Shown: positions 43,345 through 52,948 of the stretch, piece by piece | Numbering within the stretch: position 1 is the stretch's first letter | Layout of the letters: every line of letters starts with the position of its first letter | Source of the DNA: Agelas oroides | Lineage: Eukaryota; Porifera; Demospongiae; Agelasida; Agelasidae | DNA: 64,000 nucleotides | Assembly (NCBI GenBank): GCA_949130485.1 | Contig: OX422184.1 | Span: 9,774,996-9,838,995, forward strand | Direction: 5' to 3' | Made by a program: the position numbers and the translations under genes | Notes under the pieces: generated by a model | Seen by the model: only the letters and a program-made list of their open reading frames with translations | Databases searched by the model: none | Told to the model about the DNA's origin: nothing

Positions 43345-46300
43345 TTGCATAAGGGTTACCTTTATTTGGCTCAGATGGATACCAATCCATCAAATTACTT
43401 CAAATCTTGGTTTTAGCATCCCTTTCCACCTCTACATTCATGATCATGACTTAGAAGAAGCGTCCGGTACACTTACTTGTGGGGCGTTCATGTACGTATC
43501 CCTGATATGGCCTAATGGGTACATTTTATGGTATTCGTGGTTACCTTTATTTGGCTAAGACGGATGCCAATCTATAAAATTACTTCAAATCTTGGTTTTA
43601 GCATTCCTTTCCACTTCTACATTCATGATTGTGACTTGGAACAAGCGTCCGGTACACCTACCTGTGGGGCGTTCATGTACATATCCCCGATATGGCCAAA
43701 TGGGTACATTTTATGGTATTCGGTTACCTTTATTTGGCTAAGACGGATACCAATCCATCAAATTACTTCAAATCTTGGTTTTAGCATCACTTTCCACCTC
43801 TACATTCATAATCATGACTTAGAAGAAGCGTCCGGTACACTTACCTGTGGGGTGTCCATGTACGTACCCCTGATATGGCCAAATGGGTACATTTTATGGT
43901 ATTCGGTTACCTTTATTTGGCTAAGACGGATACCAATCAACAAAATTACTTCAAATCTTGGTTTTAGCATCACTTTCCACCTTTATATTCATAATCATGA
44001 CTTAGAAGCGTCCGGTACGCTTACCTGTTGGGCGTTCATGTACGTACCCCTGATATGGCCTAATGGGCACATTTTATGGTAGTCGGTTACCTTTATTTGG
44101 CTAAGACGGATACCAATCCATCAAATGACTTCAAATCTTGGTTTTAGCATTCCTTTCCACCTCTACATTCATGATCATGACTTAGAAGCGTCCGGTACAC
44201 TTACTTGTGGGGCGTTCATGTACGTACACCTGATATGGCCAAATGGGTACATTTTATGGTATTCGGTTACCTTTATTTGGCTAAGACGGATACCAATCAA
44301 CAAAATTACTTCAAATCTTGGATTTAGCATTCCTTTCTACCACTACATTCATAATCATGACTTAGAAAAAGTGTCTGGTACACTTACCTGTGGAGCGTTC
44401 ATGTATGTACCCCCGATATGGCGAAATGGGTAGATTTTATGGTATTCGGTTACCTTTATTTGGCTAAGACGGATACCAATCTACAAAATTACTTCAAATC
44501 TTGGTTTTAGCATCCCTTTCTACCACTACATTCATAATCATGACTTAGAAGAAGCGTCCGGTACACTTACCTGTGGGGCGTTCATGTACGTATCCCTGAT
44601 ATGGCCTAATGGGTACATTTTATGGTATTCGGTTATTTTTATTTGGCTAAGACGGATGCCAATCTATAAAATTACTTCAAATCTTGGTTTTAGCATTCCT
44701 TTCCACCTCTACATTCATGATTGTGACTTGGAACAAGCGTCCGGTACACCTACCTGTTGGGCGTCCATGTACGTACCCCTGATATGGCCAAATGGGTACA
44801 TTTTATGGTATTCGGTTACCTTTATTTGGCTAAGACGGATACCAATCAACAAAATTACTTCAAATCTTGGTTTTAGCATTCCTTTCTACCACTACATTCA
44901 TAATCATGACTTAGAAAAAGTGTCTGGTACACTTACCTGTGGGGCGTTCATGTACGTACCCCCGATATGGCGAAATGGGTAGATTTTATGGTATTCGGTT
45001 ACCTTTATTTGGCTAAGACGGATACCAATCTACAAAATTACTTCAAATCTTGGTTTTAGCATCCCTTTCTACCACTACATTCATAGTCATGACTTAGAAG
45101 AAGCGTCCGGTACACTTACCTGTGGGGCGTTCATGTACGTATCCCTGATATGGCCTAATGGGTACATTTTATGGTATTCGGTTATTTTTATTTGGCTAAG
45201 ACGGATGCCAATCTATAAAATTACTTCAAATCTTGGTTTTAGCATTCCTTTCCACCTCTACATTCATGATTGTGACTTGGAACAAGCGTCCGGTACACCT
45301 ACCTGTTGGGCGTCCATGTACGTACCCCTGATATGGCCAATGGGTACATTTTATGGTATTTGGTTACCTTTATTTGGCTAAGACGGATACCAATCCATCA
45401 AATGACTTCAAATCTTGGTTTTAGCATTCCTTTCCACCACTACATTCATAATCATGACTTAGAAAAAGTGTCCAGTACACTTACCTGTGGGGCGTTCATG
45501 TACGTACCCCCGATATGGCGAAATGGGTAGATTTTATGGTATTCGGTTTACCTTTATTTGGCTAAGACGGATACCAATTTACAAAATTACTTCAAATCTT
45601 GGTTTTAGCATTCCTTTCCACCTCTGAATTCATAATCATGACTAGAAAAAGTGTCCGGTTCACTTACCTGTGGGGAGTTCATGTATGTACCCCAGATATG
45701 GCGAAATGGGTACTTTTTATGGTATTCGGTTACCTTTATTTGGCTAAGACTGATACCAATCTACAAAATTACTTCAAATCTTGGTGTTAGCATTCCTTTC
45801 CACCTCTGCATTCATGATCATGACTTAGAAAAAGTGTCCGGTACACTTACCTGTGTGGAGTTCATGTATATACCCCCGAAATGGCGAAATGGGTTGATTT
45901 TATGGTATTCGGTTACCTTTATTTGGCTAAGACTGATACCAATCTACAAAATTACTTCAAATCTTGGTTTTAGCATCCCTTTCCACCACTACATTCATAA
46001 TCATGACTTAGAAAAAGTGTCCGGTACACTTACCTGTGGGGCGTTCATGTATGTACCCCCGATAAGGCCAAATGGGTAGATTTTATGGTATTCGGTTACC
46101 TTTAATTGGCTAAGACGGATACCAATCTACAAAATTTCTTAAAATCTTGGTTTTAGCATCCCACCTCTACATTCATGATCATGACTTAGAAGAAGCGTCC
46201 GGTACACTTACTTGTGGGGCGTTCATGTACGTATCCCTGATATGGCCTAATGGGTACATTTTATGGTATTCGTGGTTACCTTTATTTGGCTAAGACGGAT

Positions 46301-46900
46301 GCCAATCTATAAAATTACTTCAAATCTTGGTTTTAGCATTCCTTTCCACCTCTACATTCATGATTGTGACTTAGAACAAGCATCCGGTACACCTACCTGT
46401 TGGGCGCGTTCATGTACATGCCTCCGATATGGCCAAATGGGTACATTTTATGGTATTCGGTTACCTTTATTTGGTTCAGACGGATACCAATCCATCAAAT
46501 TACTTCAAATCTCGGGTTTAGCATTCCTTTCCACCTCTCCATTCATGATTGTGACTCAGAACAAGTGTCAGATACACTTACGTGTGGGGCGTTCATGTAC
46601 GTACACCCTATATGCACATTTTATGGTATTCGGTTACCTTTATTTGGCTCAGACGAATACCAATCTGCAAAATTACTTCAAATCTTGGTTTTAGCATCCC
46701 TTTCCACCTCTACATTCATGATCATTACTTAGAAGAAGCGTCCGGTACACTACCTGTGGGGCGTACATGGATGTACCCCCGATATGGCCAAATGGGTATA
46801 CATTTTATGTTATTCAGTTACGTTTGTTTGGCTAAGACAGATACTAAACTATCAACTAACTCAAAATCTTGGTTTTAGCATCCTTTTCCACCTCCGCATT
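43345..46900 (+). repeat. ~184-bp satellite array, main block (about 19 units)
   Basis: Head-to-tail plus units with variant groups such as TTGTGACTTGGAACAAGCG versus ATCATGACTTAGAAGAAGCG and CCTGTTGGGCGTCC versus CCTGTGGGGCGTTC. Sets of three units recur in the same order (44,284-44,830 versus 44,826-45,380), a higher-order repeat of about 549 bp. Unit length near a multiple of three keeps long frames open (for example 43,528-44,082), which are not genes. Confidence 0.95.
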
Positions 46901-47300
46901 TATGATCAAGACTGATATTAGATGAAGCATTCGGTACACTTACCTTTGTGGCAAGCATGTACATGTATGTACCCCCGATATAGGCATACAGCTTTTCTCT
47001 GGTATTCGGCTACCTTTATCTGAGTCGGACGGATACCAATCCATCAACTAACTCAAAATCTTGGTCTTGGCCACTTCTACATTCATAATTAGAACAAGCA
47101 GTTGGTTCAGTTAGCTACCTGTTGGGCAAACACGTATGTACCCCAGATGTGGAAAAATATAGCTACATTTAATGGTGTTCGTTTACCTTTAGTTTGCTGA
47201 GAAAGATGCCAAGCCTTCAACTAACGTAAAATCTTGGTTTCAGCATTCTTCTCCATCTCTACATTTGTATGATCAATACTAAAGTAAGCAGTCATTGATA
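46900..47300 (+). repeat. Decaying edge of the satellite
   Basis: Two further units with many substitutions and indels (GGCTACCTTTATCTGAGTC; CTCAAAATCTTGGTCTTGG), consistent with older copies at the array edge. Confidence 0.75.
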
Positions 47301-47879
47301 TTACTGGGTGGTGAACATGTATGTACGCCTGATTTGAGCAAATAGTTTCATGCATTGTGCTTGTTTGTTGCTTGTTGTAATGGGAAATATAAACATGAGT
47401 ACTTGTAGTGAACAAGTATAAATTTGGAAATTTATAATGCATGATCCACGTACCTTACAAACTAATATTATCTTCACATTTAACCAGAGAGTGTTTGTTT
47501 GTTCAAAGATGATGTGAAGTGTAACTAAGTGGACTATCTGAAACTACATGAAAGTAACTACGCATTGACATGTTGGAAATTTAGAAAGTAGCTACTAGCT
47601 AATATTGTCACTCCAACTTGAGACTGACCGTTGTCCAACTTGTGTCTTCATATCTATTAACTTGTGTCTTCATATCTGTTAACTTGTGACTTCATATCTG
47701 TGTCTTCATATCCGTTAACTTCAAGTAGAACCCTAGCTAGCTCTTCAAGCATTGCAAATGGAAGGAGAATATAAGTATCAGATAGGTATATAGATGAAGT
47801 GAATACCATGCTGACCTATAGTATATCATATCGTAGGTACCAGTGTACCTTGACCATGGGCTACTGGTATATTGAGAAC

Positions 47880-48198
47880 ATGCTTAAGTGTGCACTAAAC
47901 ACTTTGTAAATGGTGTTGAAAGCACACTTGCACTGTTGAGTGCGCTACACACATTTTCTACATGGTGGTGTAAGCACACCTGCATTAGAGAGTGTGCTAG
48001 AGCTACTTCATGGATAGTGGCTGGTGCACACCTGGATTAGTAAGTGTGCTAGAGCCACTTCATGGATAGTGGCTGGTGCACACCTGGATTAAAAGTGTGC
48101 TGTGCACACAAACCGTGAAAACACTGCCAGGTGTGCTAGGAATTTGGTGTGCACCAGCCACTTGTAAGTGTGTTCTGCCCACTTCATTTCTAAGAGTG
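47880..48198 (-). repeat. Right terminus and subterminal repeats of the 17.4-kb insertion
   Basis: GCTGGTGCACACCTGGATTA occurs twice about 50 bp apart; then GGTGTGCACCAGCCACTTG and the terminal CACTTCATTTCTAAGAGTG. Confidence 0.7.
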
Positions 48199-48330
48199 CA
48201 GGAGTGTCACTCAGCGACCTACTGGAGCTGGTTCAGGCCCAGGCACGGAGGCTCACAGAGCTGCAGGCGCAGCAACAAAGTGCTAATGCTGCCTCGCCCC
48301 CATCAACAACCGGCGCCGCACACCAAGGTA
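48199..48330 (+). pseudogene. Ngaro-like gag ORF, second part
   Basis: Continues the frame of 30,655-30,825: GVSLSDLLELVQAQARRLTE, then LQAQQQSANAASPPSTTGAA. The recognisable stretch ends at about 48,330, after which about 1 kb of unrelated sequence intervenes. Confidence 0.75.
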
Positions 48331-49359
48331 CATGTTATAATTTATGGACGTCACTGTATGCCAATATAGATCTAGTTACTGGTAGAAATCCCGAAATCGG
48401 CCACGCAGCCTTCTAAGTTAACGATGCGCGGTAAAACGTCCGCACTATAAGTGCGCTAGGCTGAGGAAAAATTTTATTCACTTCATGCATGGGCGGGCAA
48501 GGTGGCAGTACACCAAGCGTACATGTGAGAGACAAGCTCTGACCCCAGGCAGTTAAATCAGTACTATATCATATGCAAACCCACTAACAATACTTTAAGC
48601 CAAACACACCGCAGCAAACGCGTGTGGGCTAGGGCTAGGGCTAGGGTTGGGCGGATTATGCTGGCATAATTTTGGGAATAATAGGTACCAGGAAGCATTG
48701 AGCATTATGCGGGAATAATAGGTACATTTTGTGCTGCGAGCCTGTGGTAGACTGGTAGTCTCGTCCTCAGACCGTATCCCAGTCCCAGACTGTGAAGTAT
48801 CTCGTCCCATGCCCTGTTGGTAAGCGGCGAAGTAAGGGGGCAATGATCAGCAACCGCAGAGTCCAGTGGACTACATTGAACTTTCCATGATGTTACAGTT
48901 CAATGGTCGATGAACTGCCATCCTGTTTCAATTTACTTTTTCTTTATGGTGTACAGAAATAATGCATGGGCATAGTTTGAGCATAATAGGCAAATTTGGG
49001 GCATAATTTTAGGAATAATTGGTACGATTTTGAGCATATTGGAATACCATAATGGGTACAAAATTGAGCATAATCCGCCCGGCCCTAGTGTGGGCAGGGG
49101 TACCATGCACGGAGTATTACGCAATCGAACTGGTGGGTGGACTGGCAGTCGACCCGTATGGCACGCTTGGGTTTAAAGCAGTAATCGCTTGATTCTCATG
49201 GTTCGATGGGCGCAACAATCCTGCATGCATCTGCTGTTTGACGCAGCCACGCGGACATATTGTTGTTGCACGGTTTTGTTCAAGGCACTCCTTATACCTT
49301 CTATATAGAACACTTGACAGGCATGAGGAACTATCATCAGTGCTGCATCATGTTTCAAG
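48331..49359. mobile_element. ~1-kb interruption of the gag ORF, containing a MITE
   Basis: Lies between gag parts two and three, with CAAG at both edges (CACCAAG|GTACATG and TTTCAAG|ATGCGAG). It contains the 448-bp element at 48,641-49,088 and GGGCTAGGGCTAGGGCTAGGG next to it. Whether this is one insertion or several is unresolved. Confidence 0.5.
48641..49088. repeat. MITE with CTAGGGYYGGGCGGATTATGC ends
   Basis: The left end CTAGGGTTGGGCGGATTATGC and right end GCATAATCCGCCCGGCCCTAG are inverted. Internal GGGAATAATAGGTAC motifs recur within the element. Confidence 0.8.
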
Positions 49360-50008
49360 ATGCGAGAGCTCCTGGCTGATAATATTGCACTTCTCCAGCA
49401 GCTTGAAGCAATGAACTCCCCCGCTCCTGTGCAGACTGTAGGCCCAAACCGTGCACGACTCAGGGATGTCTCCTCCTTACCAACTTGGATCTACTGTTTC
49501 CTGGGCTATATGGCCATTTTAACATCGGACCAGCAGACGCGTGACCAACTCGCGTACGCTCGCCTCATCATCACGGAGGCCCAGCGCCATGGTGGCAACG
49601 GGTGGCTGGATTATGACCGGGCATTTTGGCGGCAACTGGCAGCTGACCCATCACGCAGATGGAACAATCTGGAGCCTGGACTCCAAGCGGCCACGATGTA
49701 TGGTCAGGCGGCTGCACAACCCACATTTTGTACACTCTGCCGACCACACTCGACCACAGTGTGCCTTAACCTACCTTTACCCGCAACCACTACGTCCCCC
49801 ACCTCAACAACGACAGGCAGGGACCAGAATAAACCAGGGGGCGGAAATTTGCAGGTCCTGGAACAAGGGTACATGCATAATCCCAGGGAGATGCTGGTAC
49901 AGGCATATATGTTTGAGGTGCCAACTGCCACATAGGGCTAGGGACTGCCCAAAAACCCTTGAGCAGAGGCCACAAGTGCAGCTGACAGGACCTCAGCCTC
50001 GACAATAA
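49360..50008 (+). pseudogene. Ngaro-like gag ORF, third part, with CCCH zinc finger
   Basis: Frame one (49,360 to about 49,735) reads MRELLADNIALLQQLEAMNS, YMAILTSDQQTRDQLAYARL, EAQRHGGNGWLDYDRAF. A frameshift near 49,735 leads to CALTYLYPQPLRPPPQQRQA and CRSWNKGTCIIPGRCWYRH, a C-x7-C-x5-C-x3-H zinc finger, then CLRCQLPHRARDC and a stop at 50,006. The QRHGG..WL.YDR block and CCCH finger are typical of the gag-like ORF of DIRS/Ngaro elements. Confidence 0.85.
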
Positions 50009-50296
50009 TCTTTGATCCCAAAGCGGGAGCAGATATCAGGCACAGGATTATGGCATACGCCGCATAACAATTGCTAACTGTAGGCTATATACACAGGATT
50101 GAATGCTTGAGTTTTAGATTTTAGGCTGATTATTATAATTATTGCCATCAAGATTGTGTTTTGTATAAGAGACGGCTTTCAGGCAGGCTTCCGCATTGGA
50201 TACTTGCATCCAAGGGTGTCAGATCACTTGCGCCCCCGACAATCTAACCACCCATCATCCTTAGCTAACCCACTGGTGGTTACGGATTTTTACTAC

Positions 50297-50467
50297 CCTG
50301 GAAGTCTTCTGAAACTCGTGCAGGCCTGTACAAGTGTGGGAAAGGATTCAAAATGCCGTTTTAACCACTGTGGTAGTCTTCTGAAGCAGGTTCAGGCCTG
50401 TTAAAGTGTGGGAAAGGATTCAAAACGCCGTTTTAACCACTGTGGTAGTCTTCTGAAGCAGGTTCAG
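50297..50467 (-). repeat. 72-bp dispersed repeat family, array 5, upstream of RT
   Basis: GTCTTCTGAAGCAGGTTCAGG, AAAGTGTGGGAAAGGATTCAAA and CGCCGTTTTAACCACTGTGG repeat about 2.3 times and end exactly where the RT frame begins. Confidence 0.8.
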
Positions 50468-50957
50468 ACTGCTGAGAAAGCTGCTGGAAGGCTACTGGGC
50501 CCATTATCCAGAGACCAGTCAGCAAGAGTCCACATCAGCCCGCTTGGACTGGTACCTAAGTCACATCAATCTAACAAGTGGCGGATGATATGTGATTTAT
50601 CCTCACCGTCAGGTTACAGTGTGAATGATGGTATCCCACGTGATCTCTGTTCTCTCCAATACGCATAAGATTTTCAATGCTGTGGCAGATGTGATTGCCT
50701 GGGCCCTCGCATGTAACGGAATCCAATACCAGCTACATTATCTTGACGACTTCCTGTTTTTTGCGACCCCTAACTCCCCCCAGGGACCACTGGTATTGTC
50801 CACTGCATTAAAACCCTGCACCAGCTTGACATTCCTGTGGCTACACACAAAACAGAAGGACCAACATCTGTCCTCATCTTCTTGGGTATACTCATTGACA
50901 CTGATAGGTTTGAGCTGCGCCTGCCCACGGAGAAGCTGCTGTGACTCCAGGAGATGA
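50468..50957 (+). pseudogene. Ngaro-like reverse transcriptase, deleted
   Basis: Starts AEKAAGRLLGPLSRDQSARV, then ISPLGLVPKSHQSNKWRMIC and DLSSPSGYSVNDGI (RT fingers). After about 50,668 the frame changes and the sequence resumes at IFNAVADVIAWALACNGI and HYLDDFLF (YLDD catalytic motif at about 50,739). The segment between, with the first catalytic Asp, is missing, so the enzyme is inactive. Confidence 0.85.
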
Positions 50958-51044
50958 TTAAATCATGGACTGGAAAACGCGCCTGCCAGCGGAAGGAACT
51001 CGAATCTTTATTGGGGCATCTTTGCCACGCAGCTACCGTCATTC

Positions 51045-51761
51045 ATGCAGGTAGGACTTTGTAACCTCTTCCCCCTACTAGCCCTGGACAGAGCACCTCA
51101 CCATTATATATGTTTAAATACTGGCACCAGAGCAGATCTTCTATGGTGGAGCACCTTCTTGAAGGACTGGAACGGCCAATCCTTTTTCCCATCCAAGGAC
51201 CCATCGGTTGAAGTAATCTCAGATGCCTCTGGTAACTTTGGATGTGGAGGTTTCTGGCCAGGACAAGGATGGTTTCAGGTACAGTGGCGAGAAGCATGGC
51301 TACCAATCCACATCACTGCCAAGGAACTACTTCCAATCGTCATAGCAGCTGCCCTATGGGGACACAGGTGGCCACAACAGCGGGTTAGATTTACATCAGA
51401 CAACTCGGCAGTGGTGTGTCTCCTTAATTCCCTTTCGTCACCCGACATGCTGCTGATGCACCTACTCAGGTGCCTATCCTTCTATGCTGCGTACTACAGG
51501 TTCACATTTGAGGCTGCTCACATACTGGGCATTCAAAACGTGGTGGCCGATGCAATCTCCCGCAATAACATCCCCTTGTTTCTCTCTCTCCAACCACAGG
51601 CAACACAAGTCACGGTTCCTCGGCCGATCATGGAGTTACTGGTAACCAAACAACCAGATTGGGGATCCCATACTTGGACTCACTTGTTCAAGGCCTCTTT
51701 GACAGAGGGCTCGCCAAATCCACCAGACTCGTCCATCAGGCCGGATGGTGAAAGTATGTAA
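51045..51761 (+). pseudogene. Ngaro-like RNase H domain and ORF end
   Basis: A 238-codon frame: a DLLWWSTFLKDWNG connector, then RNase H with VISDASGNFGCGGF (Asp), HITAKELLPIV (Glu), RFTSDNSAVV (Asp) and AHILGIQNVVADAISR (Asp). All four expected acidic positions are present, making this the best-preserved domain of the element. No usable start; it belongs to the polyprotein interrupted upstream. Confidence 0.85.
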
Positions 51762-52134
51762 CATTTTGCACCAGATTTCACCTTCAACCACTACCAGTCA
51801 CACCATACAATCGATGTACATTTGCAGCATATATGTCACAGACAGCCTCTGAGACAACAGTACGCACATATCTATCTGCTGTAAGATTCTACCAGATTAA
51901 AATCGGCTTGCCTGATCCATCTCAGATACCATGCCCCAAACTACCATACGTATTGAAAGGTATTCAGAATTCACCAACTATAAGCACGCGACCTCACCGG
52001 CTTCCAATTACGCCCGATCACTTACGTGCAGTGTATAACGTATGGTCAACACCCCCTGTGTCGTATGACAAAGTCATGCTTTGGGCTGCCATATGTGTGG
52101 GGTTCTTCGGGTTTCTGTGGTCCGGAGAATTCAC
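51700..52134 (+). pseudogene. Tyrosine recombinase, N-terminal half with altered catalytic Arg
   Basis: Begins GLAKSTRLVHQAGW, a TGA, then the core-binding region ETTVRTYLSAVRFYQIKIGL, PKLPYVLKGIQ, RLPITPDHLRAVY. It ends KVMLWAAICVGFFGFLWSGE. In the family the residue before SGE is the first catalytic arginine; here the codon at 52,118-52,120 is TGG (Trp), one C-to-T step from CGG. The coding strand flips at 52,135. Confidence 0.85.
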
Positions 52135-52306
52135 TGCCACAGGGCAAACTCTGTCACCTGTCCTACCTAGGTAAATAACGCTGCCTTTTCCTGCCTGGTC
52201 AGTCTTACTGTGGCGCAGAGTAATTGTCACGACTTGGGGATTGCTGTGAGAGTCAACTGAGATATCTGCCACAGAGATCACGTGGTTGCTGTTGCACGTT
52301 GGTGTA
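52135..52306 (-). pseudogene. Tyrosine recombinase middle block, inverted in place
   Basis: 172 bp reading on the minus strand: ISVADISVDSHSNPQVVTIT, LRHSKTDQAGKGSVIYLGRT, DRVCPVA. This is exactly the segment expected between the plus-strand parts ending at 52,134 and starting at 52,307 (ALLAY). Both junction codons become regular if the block is reversed. There is no loss or gain of bases at either edge. Confidence 0.85.
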
Positions 52307-52323
52307 GCTGCTCTCCTGGCATA

Positions 52324-52901
52324 CCGTAAACTCTGGTTGTTAGGCGCACCTTGCTATTAGGCGCACATTATTTATTAGGCGCATGCTTCCTTTCTGGTAA
52401 ACGGCATCATTTATTAAGCGCATGTGCATTAAATAGAGTACACCATGGCGGCGGAGATCGAGTCATGTCGAACGAAACCATGGCATCAAAAGTCAGTAAC
52501 ACGCAGCACATTCGATTTCATCCTGAAGTCAATGAAAGAGCTACAACAGATTTTTCCTGCTACTGGCTAACACAAAGTCAGACAAGCCATATCCTTTGCA
52601 GCTTACGACTGGACTAGCTCATACTTAGCCTAGTAAAATTTCTCCCGTACGACGCGTACAGCCCCGCATAAATACACAATGGCTGGGAATCGCGGTCTCT
52701 TCGAGGAGAATGGAACCTTCTGATTTTACGTCGATACTTGCCAGATGAACGCGTCTAACGATCTACTGCGCACTCATGCGCGGTCCGCCTGTAGGACGTG
52801 GCTTTCATTGCATCCGTTATTTAGCGCATATCCTCTATTAGGCGCTATTTGCTTACCACTTACACTTATAAGCGCATGCGCTTATTAACCCGAGTCTACG
52901 G
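52324..52901. mobile_element. 578-bp pogo/Tigger-type MITE with TA duplication
   Basis: The left end CCGTAAACTCTGG and right end CCCGAGTCTACGG are inverted, followed inward by repeats of TTAGGCGCA / TTAATAAGCGCA. TA flanks both sides and the recombinase frame is restored by excision. The internal segment (SNETMASKVSNTQHIRFHPE, plus) may be a trace of the parent transposase 5' end. TA targets and such ends fit pogo-like elements. Confidence 0.85.
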
Positions 52902-52948
52902 TATTTGGCTGTTTGCCCTCCTTCCAATGGCCCATTGTTTATCTTTAA

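Larger units (their letters stand above)
30826..48198. mobile_element. 17.4-kb insertion with CACTCTTAGAAAT...ATTTCTAAGAGTG ends
   Basis: The ends are inverted copies (left CACTCTTAGAAATAAAGTG; right CACTTCATTTCTAAGAGTG) flanked by CA on each side. The gag frame continues across the flanks when one CA is removed, which fixes the borders. Subterminal regions on both sides are rich in GTGTGCT/CACACC palindromic repeats. No transposase for the element is visible inside; it holds satellite DNA, other insertions and a captured gene fragment. CACT-starting ends recall CACTA-like elements, but the 2-bp target and lack of transposase leave the class open. Confidence 0.8.

Noticed and set aside
43528-46878. 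Long plus-strand frames through the ~184-bp satellite (for example 184 codons at 43,528)
   Set aside because: They follow the repeat period and variants; the same bases recur as satellite in both orientations. No start context or domain.
48631-48652. Internal telomere repeat (GGGCTAGGGCTAGGG)
   Set aside because: Only about three imperfect units adjoining a MITE end with similar sequence; the metazoan TTAGGG unit is not repeated.
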